DNA of 64,000 nt from Inia geoffrensis (taxonomy: Eukaryota; Chordata; Mammalia; Artiodactyla; Iniidae), in the NCBI GenBank assembly GCA_036417435.1, contig CM070899.1:150488237-150552236 (forward strand). The letters run 5' to 3'. Positions 1-11,105 of this stretch are shown in pieces; within the stretch, counting starts at the first letter, position 1, and each line of letters opens with the position of its first letter. A program made the translations under genes and the position numbers. The notes below the pieces were generated by a model that saw nothing but the letters and a program-made list of their open reading frames with translations, was not told the DNA's origin and did no database searches.

Positions 1-99
1 GACAGTATCAGGATATCATCCCAAACTTCAAGCTTTGAATCATCTTCCAAGTGGGTTTCCAAGGCTGTACGTGAGCCCAAGGGCCCAACACCCCATAAG

Positions 100-305
100 A
101 ATAATGTTTATTAAGCATTTATTATATGCCAGTTTCCATACATTTGCTTATTTAATCCTTGTAACATCCCTATAAAGTTATTGTTGTTCCCATTTCAAAT
201 ATGAGGGAAATGAGGCACAGATAGGGTAGGTAACTTGTGGCAGGTCACACAGCAAGTAAGTGGCAGAGCTGGGATCCAAACCCAAGCATTCTGCTCCAGG
301 CTGGT
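100..305 (-). repeat. MIR SINE relic, antisense
   Basis: The stretch reads as the reverse complement of the MIR core: a decayed copy of tatgtgccaggcactgt, then attaatcctt-type text, a gaaatgaggcacagatagg block, and cacacagcaagtaagtggcagagctgggatccaaaccc. It is an ancient tRNA-derived mammalian SINE with no coding role. Boundaries are by eye. Confidence 0.8.
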
Positions 306-2439
306 TTATCACAACACATGTTGGCACAATTTATAATCAATAAAATCTGGAAATTTTACTATGAGATGAGCATATTGCCACTGTGCTTATATAATATTTT
401 GAAATGTCAACTGTGGTTTTTTTCCTTTGAATCTTATATTTCTTTGGACCCCATGGCCATTTCCCTATTCCAGCAGACACCGCATGTGGGATCTTTTGCC
501 TCAGAGAAGGGATAATGAAGCAGAATGATAGAGGAAAATAAGAAAATGAGTCTTTTCCTGGCCTCTGAGTTGAGGCCCTAGAGGTAATGGGGAGGATTTT
601 AGCAGAGGCAATCAGTTTGGGAGAATGTTCAATGTCAAAGCAAGGCTTGGAGCCCAGGGCTGGATGAGGCCCATGATTACGGGTAAGAGACTGGATGGGA
701 AGTGAAGAGCATTGAAATGCACGTGTGTTCACGGGCAGTGGAGCCTGTTCTGCCCCACCCCTGGTAAAATGGGGGTGACAGACCCAGATGGGTTGAGAAA
801 ATCTGAGAGCAGTGGAGAGACGGCAACAACCCAAAGTAGAAATGTCTGGGTCGGGTGTGCAGGCAGGCAGGTCTCAGTGACATCATCACCAAGTTCCCGT
901 GGCCCAGCAGAGCAGGCAGGCACCTGTGTGTGCCAGGATGGCCCTGAAGGACAAGGAGAGTTATCCAACCTGAAGGCTCTCTCATACGGGGACAGGAATG
1001 ACAGAGGAATGTGTCGCTGCCCTAACCCCAGCCCCTTGACACCACAACCCAAGGGGGAAGTGAGAGGAACCAACCACAGGTTGACTGAGAGTGTTTCCAC
1101 CATGAAAGGGAATCAGGACTTAGAGCCGAGATTAGTCTCAAAAAGATAAAGTTACTCTTTTTTTTGCACATTGGATTTTGTGGATTGAAATTTGCATGTT
1201 ATTTTATACCACAGGATTTTGAAAACATGAAATATGGATCCTGTTTCCAAGTTACTATCAGCCCAGCAGGAGACAACTGTGTCATAACAGCCAGAACACA
1301 GGGTGTGTGAGGTCATAAGGCCTGGTCTCAGGACCAGTTGCCCCACTTTCCAAAACAATCTAAGCTGCGGGGTCCTTCATCTGTAAACTTGGCACATGGC
1401 ACTAACTCACTAGGTATCAGGTATATTAATAAAAGGCATGTGAAGAAATTTTGATCATTATTATTGTTACCAAGACACATAAAATGACTACAGAACTCAA
1501 GACGGGATATCATTTTGTGGTGCACAGTGAGTGCAAATGTGGTCCAAGAAGGACTGGAATATGTCATCAGGTATGAAGTGGGAATTTAAAATGCCCTCTT
1601 CACCCGCTTCTAAATTATTGTGACTGCACAGAGTATTTCCCTGTGTAGAAAAGGTTGCCACACACTGTTTAAGTTACAACCATTTATCCTTGTCAGCACT
1701 CTTCACAGCCTGGCCCTAGCTTGTTCCTGCTTTTCCTCACAAACCAGCTCCTTACTGCCTGTGGGCCTGAGCTTGGGCTGAGTTCCCTCAGTCAACCGCA
1801 CACTTCCCGCATTTACCCGGGTCCAGGGGCCCAAACCCCCAGGCCCAGCCCGGTGCCAGGAACAGAGAGGATATAAACTCAACCTTTATCTTGAGCTAAA
1901 TGGGGCTCTTGCTTCTAGACCCACTCCCACCTCCATTTCTTCTGTGAGACCCTCCTCACTTCTCTGCTTTGCCTTCCATTGGGAGGATTTTTTGCCTCAT
2001 TTGTGACCTTATCTGGACTCTTGTCATTGGAGCCTTTGTCACAGCTCTGCCTACCTCCCTGACCAGGCAGCATCCTTGTGTCTTCACACTGCATGGCACA
2101 GACCCTCCCATTTAGAAGGTACTCGAGAAAGAAAACAATGAAGTGCTGAATGTAAAACACATATGGGTTTTTAAACCATAGTTCAAGGAAGTGTTCATGG
2201 CAAATATTCCAACAGTGACAAAGAGGATAAATGTAAAAAGCAAAATTCCCCCGACTCTTCTCTCTCAGGCCCAAGAGGTGGTCATTGTTGTCATTTTCTT
2301 GTGTATCCTTCCAGAAATGATCTTGTATTTTTGTGTAAGCCCCTTGTACCCAATGAATGAAAACAGATAATGAAGACAAATTAACATGGGGGGAGGGGGA
2401 GTGCAGGCCAGGGATCTGAATGGATCCTTTGCCCATTAT
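306..2439. other. Unique non-coding stretch
   Basis: No recognisable gene, RNA gene or confident repeat. Reading frames here (up to about 205 codons at 1915-2532, minus) lack any recognised motif and have no splice-site or homology support. A short C/G-rich patch at about 1800-1870 is not a CpG island. Confidence 0.5.
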
Positions 2440-2760
2440 AGTTGACACTATAAATGCTCTATCTCGGATCCCTTTTATTTGGTCTGTGAGTCCTCTCCAG
2501 CTTCTATGTGCTTTGCTTGTAAAGGTTTGCATCTGTGTTCTTCAGAGGGCTGCTCTGGGCTGCTGGAGACATTTCCCCTCCAAACTACTCACTGCTGCAA
2601 AGCAGGCAGTGCCCAGGATTTGATATCCACCACCCCCCACTGTGCCACCCCCCACCTCCCCTGCTTGTTTCTCCTGGGAAAATTTTCTTAATAAATCACT
2701 TGCCCACAAATACTCACCTCAGGGTCTGCTTCTGGGAAAGCAGACTAAAATACTCAGCAC
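2440..2760 (+). repeat. LTR-like fragment (ERVL type)
   Basis: The end of this block has the layout of an old ERVL/MaLR-like LTR: an AATAAA-type signal near 2689 followed by a cctcagggtctgcttctggg tail typical of such LTR 3' ends. It stops exactly where the next LTR begins. No internal viral genes are seen. The left boundary is uncertain. Confidence 0.45.
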
Positions 2761-3130
2761 TATAGACTGAATGTCTGTATCCCCCATAATATAGGATGTA
2801 TATATTGAAATCATAACCCCTAAGGGGATGGGTATTAGGAGGTGGGACCCTTGGGAGGTGCTTCGGTCATGAGGGTGGAACCCTCGTGAATGTGATTAGT
2901 GCCCTTAGAAAAGGAACTCCAGATAACTCCCTTGCCCCTTCTGCCATGTGAGGACACTACAAAAAGATAGCCATCTATGAACCAGGAAGCAGGTCCTCAC
3001 CAGACGCAGAATCTGCCAATGCCTTGATCTTGGACTTCCCAGCCTCCAGAACTGTGAGAAACAAATGTCTGTTGTTTAAGCCACCCAACCTACAGTAGTT
3101 TGTTCTGGCAGCCCAAACAGGCTGAGACAC
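2761..3130 (+). repeat. MLT1-like MaLR solo LTR
   Basis: Near-complete LTR. It begins tatagactgaatgtctg, has the ggtattaggaggtgggaccc block, the catgagggtggaaccctcgt block, tgccatgtgaggacac, and the 3' block cctccagaactgtgagaaac followed by ctgttgtttaagccaccc. This is the typical order of an ERVL-MaLR (MLT1-type) LTR. There is no internal region, so it is a solo LTR. It interrupts or abuts the L2 fragment that starts right after it. Confidence 0.85.
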
Positions 3131-3962
3131 TAGAAAGCTTTTATTCTAGTAGTGGAGATAGACAATAAACAAGAGAAAAAAGTAAAAAGTATGTAGTATG
3201 TTAGTAATAAATGCAAAGTAGAAAATAAAGCAAGGAAAGGGGGAATGTAATATTTAGAGGAGATTTGGATTTTAGAGTGGTCTGAGTAGGTGGTATTTGA
3301 ATGCAAATCTCAAAAGAGATAGGGTGAGCAATGGAGACAGAGCTCTGAGAAACAACACATGCAAAGGCCCTGTGGCAGGTGTGTGCCTGGTATATTCCAG
3401 GAACATCATGGAGGCCAGAGCAGCTGGAATGGAGTAAGGAAGAGAGTAATGGAGATGAATACAGAGAAGGAAAGTAGAGCCAGTGAAGGGGGGAGACGAT
3501 AAATGGTTTTGAGTAGAGAAGTGTCATGATCTGACGTGGGTTTTAATACTGGTTTCCATGTGAAGACTAAAGGGGGACAAAATAGGAGAAGAGAGACCTG
3601 TTAGGAAGCTGTTGCAGTAACTCAAAGGGGACATGATAATGGTGGGGACCATGGTGGTAATGATGGAAGTGGTGAGAAGTGGTTGAATTCTGGTTACATT
3701 TTGAAGACAGAGTCAAAAATATTTCCTGACATATTAAAGATGAGGTGTAGAAGAAAGAGGTGTCAAAGTTGACTCCAAGATTTCATGCCTCAGATACTGG
3801 AAGGATGAAGTTACCTCTAACAGAGATGGGGAAGATTCTAGAAGGTGCAGATTTGTGAGAAGAGACCAGGAGCTCATTTTTGGACACCATATACTGAGAT
3901 GCCAATTAGACACCCAAGTGGAGATGTCAAGTAGGTGGTGGAATAAATAAGTCTAGAGTTAA
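3131..3962 (-). repeat. L2 LINE fragment, antisense
   Basis: Read on the minus strand, this is the C-terminal reverse-transcriptase part of an L2 element. On the plus strand one sees the usual antisense landmarks: ggagatagacaataaacaa, caaaggccctgtggcagg, gtgtcatgatctgacgtggg, ggaagctgttgcagtaac, gactccaagatttc and caagtggagatgtcaagtagg. The frame is broken throughout. Confidence 0.8.
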
Positions 3963-3965
3963 GGA

Positions 3966-4382
3966 AAGGCATCTGTTCTACCTAAGAGCTGTGGCTTACC
4001 TGTAAAATCTGTGCCCAAATTTGAGGATGCAAAGCATCCATTCTGCAGGAAAAAGAGCCAGCCCCCCCTTGAGAGAATGGGCTCTGACAAGAAGCACAAG
4101 GCCAGCCAAAGCATCCCACCATCCAGCATCAGCCAGGGAGGATGGCGGATGCTGCACAACACAGCTTAATTTGAAAAAAGCTCTCACAAGTGGGCAAGAT
4201 GGAAATTTATTGAGTGTTAAGCATCAACTACCAGGAAAGAGACTTTCTGCTGTGTTTTCTCTTGAGGCCTTTTGCCAAGGTTGCTGAGGCCACCCACACT
4301 CCCTAGATCACATCGTCACCCAGATGCTGCCACTGAATGCAGTGCTCAGACAAGTCAGCCTGGCCTTTTTGCTCAAAGAGGT
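3966..4382. other. Unique spacer between L2 fragments
   Basis: Nothing recognisable as gene or repeat. A run of purine-rich sequence near 4150-4230 carries no motif I can name. Confidence 0.4.
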
Positions 4383-4800
4383 TCTATGTCTATCAACAAA
4401 TATTTACTGGCGACCTAATACGGGCCAAATACTGATCTAGGCACTAGGCATAAAGCAGTGGACAAAACAGACAAACATTCCTGCCCTCGTGGAGCTTACA
4501 TTCTATTGTGTGCAGCAGGGAAAGAAGAAGAGACAGACAATTAACAAAATAAGTAAATGAAATATGTGGCATGTCAAGTGTCAATAATTGCAATGGAGAA
4601 AAATAGAGTAAGGAAGAGGAAATACCAGTATGGAAATGTGCTGCAGTCTTTTGCAGGGAACTCAGGGAAGCCTGACTGAAAAGGTAACAGATGAGAAAGG
4701 TCTTGGAGGGGATGAAGGAGGGAGGGTGTGTGTTCAGTGAAAGGGTAATCCAAGAAGAACCAGCAGGTACAAAGGCCCTGAGGTGGAAGCAGGGTTGAAA
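4383..4800 (-). repeat. L2 LINE fragment (3' end), antisense
   Basis: Starts with the reverse complement of the L2 3' end (atcaacaaatatttactgg), then a decayed cactaggcataaagcagtgg, tgccctcgtggagcttacat and agagacagacaattaaca, and ends near caaaggccctgaggtgg. It is a second, independent L2 copy, since it overlaps in consensus position with the copy just upstream. Confidence 0.8.
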
Positions 4801-6502
4801 AGAAACAAACTCATGTTCTCAGAGCCTTGTCCCAGACAGGCCTACTCTTAAACTGGACTGAAGACAGGAAGTCATTTTCAGGTTCCAAGCAGCTTTCTGA
4901 GCAGCTCCCCTCCTCAGACTGATTAATTATCCCTTTTCCTGAATCAGCTGGGTATGTATCCAGGGGAGAAATGTCCTTCCTGGCCTGCTCCCACCTCAAT
5001 CCCATCCTTGTAGGGACTCCCGTCCTGATGTCTGCCCTACAGAGGTGGGTGGTGGCAAATGCTCTCCTGGGACTCCTGACTTTGAATTCACCCCAAGGTC
5101 ACTGTGTTGGGCAGTGGACGCTCACAGAATATAGGCCCTGTTCCAGGTGCCAGCAAGTATCCACAACGGGAGGATTGCAGTTCCCACGGCTATCTTGTTG
5201 CTCTGTCCCACGTACTCCCTGTTTAAAACCAGGCCTCAAAGCCTCAGCAGAAGCCAGCAAGGGAGACTCTGGGGAGGAGCCGGGTGTGTGGAGGCAAGGC
5301 TTGCCTCCAACCTCCCCTCCCGATTCTCCTTCCCCTCACTTCATCCTCCACCGTCCCACTGGCAGGCCACCCCCTTCAGAAAGCCTCCTCCTAGCTGAAG
5401 GAAATTCTCTCTTCTTTGGATTGACACAGCAATTGCTCTCTCTCCAAAGCAGAAGCCACAGCCTACTGTATTCCAGTTGGTTGAGGCAGTTTCCCCACTA
5501 AACTGAGGCTCCTTGAGGCAGGACAGGCCCTTGCAGGGGGTTCTAATTCAATAAAGCCTTCTTGGATTGACTTGTGACAGGCTGCTTAAACACCTTCCTC
5601 CCGAGCCCCCAGGCTCCATTCCTCAAGACCCAATATCCAACCTCTCCCTGGTGGGGTAAGGCCTACAGGGCATCCTGGGTTATAGTGGCCCCAATCTCCT
5701 TGGGAAACCTCCAGAAGATCTGCAGCTCAGAGACCCAGATGGTGAGGCCACAGCTTTAAACACAGAATAGGCTATAATAGTAAAAAAGATTAAGCATGAG
5801 TGTTTTTTCTCAAAACACAAGACTATGCCCATCTTTGGCATCACAGCCGATCTGAGCTTTTCGCTGGTGTTGATTGGGCTCAGCTCAGGAGGCACAGAAT
5901 ACTTTACAACTGTTTATAGGAAAAAGGGGAATGCTCAGAGGGGCCAAAGAAAGGCTTACTGTTGGGAGACCAGATGGACTGAGGTGCCCAACTGGGGGAA
6001 GGTCAGCATCTGTGGTCAGCCCTAGGCCAGGGCAATAAGGTCACAGAGAGGAGCTTTTTCCTCAGGTAAACAATACCAGGCATTTGAAGCTGAAGAGGTA
6101 CTTTTGTAACCAATACTATTCAAATGTTAACCCTGTAATAAGGAGGTGGATGGAATGGGAGACCCGGGGTGCAGCAGAGAAGGGTCATTTGGCTTGAACT
6201 TCAAATTTCACAAAGTGTTTCAAACTCAGACTTTTGAAATTCTCCCCAATAAGGCATTTTGTACAGTCACAGATATCAGCTGCCAGGATGGACAGAAGAC
6301 GATGATCAGCACTTGGTTTCAATGTCCCAGGACAGAGTCACCAAGCACTGCGAAATAATATGGTTTTATAAATCCCATTATTCACTTGCAAGTAGCTCAA
6401 TTCTACTCTATTGCATTTTTATAAAAACATCAATTTATGTCAATATTTTAAATACACCACAGTTTCAAGAAGCAAAGCCACCCTAGTAGCAATGAGCATG
6501 CT
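4801..6502. other. Unique non-coding stretch
   Basis: No gene or confident repeat seen. There is an AATAAA near 5550 and frames up to 176 codons (4971-5501), but these are proline/serine-rich composition-driven frames without recognisable domains, splice sites or conserved starts. Confidence 0.45.
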
Positions 6503-6515
6503 TAATGCTCAGATC

Positions 6516-6718
6516 TTTTTTTTCTTGCGGTACGCGGGCCTCTCACTGTTGTGGCCTCTCCCATTGCGGAGCACAGGCTCCAGACGCGCAGGCTCAGCGG
6601 CCATGGCTCACAGGCCTAGCCGTTCCGCTGCATGTGGGATCTTCCCGGACCGGGGCACGAACCCGTGTCCCCTGCATCGGCAGGCGGACTCTCAACCATT
6701 GTGCCACCAGGGAAGCCC
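6516..6718 (-). repeat. CHR-type SINE, short class
   Basis: Full-length tRNA-derived SINE in reverse orientation: T-rich tail on the left, tRNA-like head ending gccaccagggaagccc on the right, with an internal Pol III box B equivalent (ggcacgaacccgtgtcc on this strand). Flanked by a 14 bp target-site duplication, taatgctcagatct at 6503 and taatcctcagatct at 6719, with one mismatch. Confidence 0.95.
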
Positions 6719-6784
6719 TAATCCTCAGATCTTGGTCTGTAATATTCTCCTCCACTAAAAGAATCAAGGTTCCTTAAAGAAAAG

Positions 6785-8130
6785 TCTCTTTCCAGGCCTG
6801 GGGAAGAGTTGGTACAAGATGAGCCTGGAACATCTTGTTATGCTGGAAAATAAGTGCTCAAAAAATGATGGGCATGTGTCAAAAGGACATGGGACCCAGC
6901 TTGAAGGACCAGCCACTGACTAAATCTAGAACAATTTGAGCATCAAAGTAATTAAGTACAGTGTGTTACAATTAAGTACAGTCATGAATTATAAACCATT
7001 GAGAAAAAATGGGAATTCATGTCCATGCTGATAATAAATAGGTACATAAATAGGGGACAGGAAGTACTCTTGGTTAAAATACAATATGAGAGTCAACTAT
7101 TAAATGGGGTGGGAGTACAGGAACTGGAAAATCATCATTTTGCTGCCATGATGGTAAAGCCAGGCAAGAAGCATTAGTGGATGCTAAATCCAAGGGGAAA
7201 TTTTGATGGGGAACAGGATATTTACATGGTCTTAAAGTGTTCCCCATAGTTGCAAGGGAGAAAATAATTATACTACAATGAAAAAGTTAGAGAACACCTA
7301 GACTGAGGGATCAAAATTAGCATCATCAGTGCGAGACAGAGGGGTATCACGTACCTCCAGATGTGATACGCTGAGGAAGGACGTATTATCACCTGTGCAG
7401 TATTCCAGCCAAGAATACAAACACCAATCTAATCATCAAGAAACATTAGGCAAACACAAAGTGAGGCACATTCAATTAAAAGAAGGGGAGGGCAAGCTGT
7501 ATTCCTTCAAAAATGCCAATGTCACGCATGACAAAGGAAGCTGTGGAATGTTCCAGATTAAAGAAAGCTAAAGAAACATGACATTTAAGCCTTGACCCTA
7601 GGCAGGATCCTATATGGGAGGGGGGGAAAATGTTATTAAGAACATTATTGGGTTAGCTGAAAAACTTGGAATACAAATACTAGATTTTATAAAAGTATTG
7701 TATCAATGTTAAATTAATGAAGTTTATAACTGTACTATGGTTATGTACAAGAATATCCCTATTCTTAGGAAATACACACTGAACTATGTAGGGGTAAAGA
7801 GTCAAAAGGGTTGGCCAAAAAGTTCATTCGAGTTTTCCCATATGATGGAACAGAAAACCTGAACGATTTTTTTGGCCAACTCAATATATAACTTACCCTT
7901 GAATGGCTCAGAAAAGAAAATAGATAGTTAGGTGATAGATGGACAGATAGAGAGAGAGAGAGAGAGATGATAAAGGAGAGAAAAGGGGGGACGCAAATGA
8001 TAAAGCAAATGGGTAAGATGGTAACAAGAGGTGAATCTGGGTAAAGGGTTATAGGTATGTTTGTACAAATTTTATTTTTGTATGCTGTCTGTACGTTTGG
8101 AATTATTTCAGAATAAAAAGTTTTAAAAAT
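6785..8130 (+). repeat. L1 (old L1M-type) 3' untranslated region
   Basis: Long A-rich element with the L1M 3'-end landmarks in order: ggaatgttccagattaaaga, ttgtatcaatgttaaatta, taggaaatacacactgaact, gataaagcaaatggg, gtgaatctgggtaaaggg, and a terminal ttcagaataaaaagttt. It is non-coding 3' UTR of a 5'-truncated LINE-1. A mariner-like miniature element sits inside it at 7808-7882, and a GA run at about 7948-7968 is part of it. Confidence 0.75.
7808..7882. mobile_element. Mariner-like miniature inverted-repeat element
   Basis: The left arm gggttggccaaaaagttc is mirrored by the right arm gatttttttggccaactc, and the inner parts (gagttttcccat versus aaaacctgaacga) also pair. This is the about 75 bp palindromic mariner MITE common in cetartiodactyl genomes. 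It encodes nothing. Transcribed through, it would form a hairpin. A clean TA duplication is not visible, so exact ends are uncertain. Confidence 0.85.
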
Positions 8131-8449
8131 TTGCCACAGTTTCTATAACTATGTTCTGGAATTTGTTTATTTTTAATATAGCAGAAGTATCCAAAAGCAC
8201 AGAAAAGGCCCAGACCTCTCTCGATCTTTCAATCCCAAGAAGCTCTCACCTTACACCTTGTCCTCTCTCTCTATAGAAGGGGAGGGGCAGAGACTGCATG
8301 GGGAGACTGGGCCATCTCAAGCACCAGCAGAAAGACAGAGGCTCAGTTGGCCCCATCCGGATTTTGATAAGTTGGAGACACCCAGGATTTTGCTAATGTT
8401 CTTAACCTAGAATTCTTACATATCACTAGGCACCTATGCATTGCCGGGT
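8131..8449. other. Spacer between L1 and L2
   Basis: No gene or clear repeat recognised. Confidence 0.4.
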
Positions 8450-9200
8450 CCCTGCCGCCACCCTCTGTACGTTTTCCCAGGCAAGATCATCCTCTCCACA
8501 GCTCCGTTTACAGGGAGCTGACTCCCAGGTTTGTGTATCTAGCCCCAGCCTCTTATCTGAACTTCAGACCCTAATATCCAACAACCTCTTTGAAAACTAC
8601 ATCTCAGAGGTAGCCCAAAGTCACCATTCCCAGATGCAAACTCTCATCTTCTCAGCTGAAGCTCGTCCTTCTCCAGGGCTCCCTCTCATAGAAAAAGCAC
8701 CACACAGGTGCCGAAGCCAGGCCCTGCCCTGCCTCCTAAACATCTGTCCAAGCCATCCACTTCTCTCCATCTCCACGTCAACACTGCAAAAACCTCCCAG
8801 CTGTCTACATTCACCCTCACGTCCATCCTCCAGCAACAGCCAGAGGGGTCTCTCCAAAATGAAAATCAAGTTCCCCTCCCTCTCTAAAACCTTCCCTCTG
8901 TTTACTCTTGGGATAAAATCCAAAGACTTGAACAAGACCTACAAAACCTCACTCGAATGGTTGATTCCAAGAGCTTCATGTCACATTCCCTCCACGGCAG
9001 TTCTGTACACCCACTGACAGATCATGTCCAAGTGCCTGGCATGCTCCTTGTTCCCCAGCATCTTTCCAGGGGCCATTCTCTACATCTGGAAGATTCTCCT
9101 ACTCCCCCTGCCTGCCTCCTGACCCAGCTAACCTCCATTCATCCTTCGACTCCAAGCTGCCTTCTCCTCTCCTCTGTGCTCAGTGTTCTCTGCACTAATT
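8450..9200 (+). repeat. L2 LINE fragment, sense
   Basis: Sense L2: decayed reverse-transcriptase C-terminus and 3' region. Landmarks are gaacttcagaccctaatatc, ctccaaaatgaaaatcaagt, ttgggataaaatccaaagac, gtgcctggcatgctcctt and tccttcgactccaagctg. The 193-codon frame at 8436-9017 lies wholly inside it and is a relic, not a gene. Confidence 0.75.
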
Positions 9201-9503
9201 AACTGACATAGAGTCACTATGATGACTCTGGTCACGCTGGTCACTATATCTGTATCTGGGTTGACCGGTTTGGAAAAAGAGAATTTTGTGGGAAAGGATG
9301 TGGATTTAGAAGTGGGGAAAACTGGACAAAAAATATGGGGTGGTCAGGGAGAAATGGTCTCCCAGAAGCAGGTACAAGACAGGCCTTCGAGAAGGTCAAT
9401 CCTGTCTTCCCCAAAGCTTCCCAACCAAACTGTCACCGGCAAAGTCCATTAACAATTCTCAGTGAATAAACAAAGAATCTGGATAATAAAACAAAGTCTA
9501 ACC

Positions 9504-9504
<1 letters not shown>

Positions 9505-9547
<43 letters not shown>
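9505..9547 (+). repeat. (GT)n microsatellite
   Basis: About 21 uninterrupted GT units. Likely length-polymorphic. Confidence 0.97.
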
Positions 9548-9549
<2 letters not shown>

Positions 9550-9599
9550 TAGTCTAGTCACAGGGTACAGCATGCAGAGGCTTGGCCCCTGGCACTTCA

Positions 9600-9925
9600 G
9601 ACCAGAGTTCCTAGTGTGAAATGGCCGCACCCAACACTTCAGCTCCATGGGCGGTGTGCAAAAACTCTGTGCTCAACACCTCAATTCAAGATGGCAGCAT
9701 TTGGCCATGTGCTGCAACTCCAACCTCCTTCCCGCCAACAAAAGCCCAATAAAGCAGCCCTGCCAAAAGCTTTTCAGGGATAGCATGAACTCTAGAGTGC
9801 AAGCTCACACCTCTCTATTCTTTGATCAAAGAATAAAGCTTTCCTTTACTTCTGAACCTAACTTAGTCTCATTCTATTGCCCTGAGCGACACCAGAAGAA
9901 GGACCCTGTTGGAAAGCGACTCAGG
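9600..9925 (+). repeat. ERV-type LTR fragment
   Basis: Block with caagatggcagcatttggcc, gcccaataaagcagccctg, a second AATAAA at about 9831 (caaagaataaagctttcc) and ccctgagcgacaccagaaga. This layout resembles the U3/R end of an ERV1-type LTR. No internal retroviral genes are seen. The family name is not assigned. Confidence 0.5.
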
Positions 9926-10319
9926 AGAGCTGGTAACAAAACCTGTCTTAAAAGGAAGAAATGAGCAGTCAACCCAAAGGGGCTTCAGAATCAGAACAAC
10001 AAGGAAACTGTGGGTCCTACTGACCTGAGTGAAACCGCACCCCTTGTGGGCTTTCTCTAGCCTGTGATGCTCTCCAGGGCCATGTGGGGCTGCAGGGCAG
10101 GGAGAAGCCAGGCCAGGGGCAGCATGGAGGGCAGGACCTGGAAGTTTGGCCCTGAGTGTGAGAGCGAGTAGGGGTGCAGGACCCAGAGGACAGAGCCCTG
10201 GTGGAATTTCAAAAGGTACTTCAAAGTCCTCAGAGCTTTAACCCACCATTTCTCAGAGTGTGGCAGTATAATTTCCCACTGTAGCCACAGCAGTCTCTCC
10301 CATCCCACTTGCTCTTCTT
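9926..10319. other. Unique spacer between LTR-type repeats
   Basis: No gene or repeat recognised. The 83-codon minus frame at 10057-10308 has no recognisable motif. Confidence 0.4.
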
Positions 10320-10740
10320 AATGTGACCTTGACACCCAAGGCTGTCATAAAAGACATGCAGCTGCTGCATAGGTCTCTTGGAACACTCGCCTGGGAGCCC
10401 TAAGCCACCAGGTAAGAAGTCCGACTACTCAGAGGCCGCTAAGCCCAAGGCACGCGGATGAGACACGCAGAGGTGTTCCAGCTCCCAGCCCTGGCTGAGG
10501 TCCCAACCATAGCCAGCATCAACTGCCAGGCGCATGAGTGAAGACAGCCTCCAGCCATAGTTACCCCCAGCCTTCAAGGCCTTTCAGAAAGGCCCCAAAC
10601 AGCATGGAGAAGACACAAGCCATCCCTCCCGTGTTCCGTTCGAGTTTCTGACCCACAGAATCTGGGAGCATAATAAAATTGTTGTTTTATGCCACTAAGT
10701 TTTGACATGGTTTATTACTCATCAATAGTAACTGAATACA
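10320..10740 (+). repeat. MLT1-like LTR
   Basis: The 3' half carries tttctgacccacagaatctg, ggagcataataaaattg, ttgttttatgccactaagtt, ttgacatggtttattac and tagtaactgaatacacac, the normal 3' end of MLT1-type MaLR LTRs. The 5' half (ctttgacacc-like start, gaggtgttccagctcccagc) is more diverged. Confidence 0.65.
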
Positions 10741-10989
10741 CACGATGTTAATAAACATTATGCAATATAGAGTGGGGGGTCCCTATAAATAAATGTTTTG
10801 GAAAGTGCTCTGTTACACAAATTCCAAGTGAAACAGGGCTTTATTTTTCTACAGGACTCCTCCCTCACAGCCTTTAATACACTATGTGCACTGTGAATCT
10901 CCGAGAGGGAGATATGGTATTTGGTGCTCCCAAAACATATTTTTTTAAATGAGCTGCCATCCTGAAAAAGGCTGAGGGTCCAGCCCTAA

Positions 10990-11105
10990 TGGGATGGAGA
11001 ATCCATGTGAGGCCCAGAAAGGTCCAGAGACCCGTCCAGTCATAGGCAGAGTCAGGACTGGAAGCCAGGTCACCCGGCACCTGGCTTAGGGCTGGTTCCA
11101 CGGTG
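10990..11105 (-). repeat. MIR fragment, antisense
   Basis: Contains gaggcccagaaaggtccaga and cagagtcaggactggaagcc, decayed versions of the antisense MIR core. Confidence 0.5.

Noticed and set aside
1915..2532. 205-codon minus-strand frame
   Set aside because: No recognisable domain, and it ends in an LTR-like region. Length alone is within what chance gives in 64 kb.
9600..9925. Possible retroviral genes next to the LTR-type repeats
   Set aside because: Neither side of any LTR in the window shows gag, pol or env-like frames; all are solo or fragmentary LTRs.
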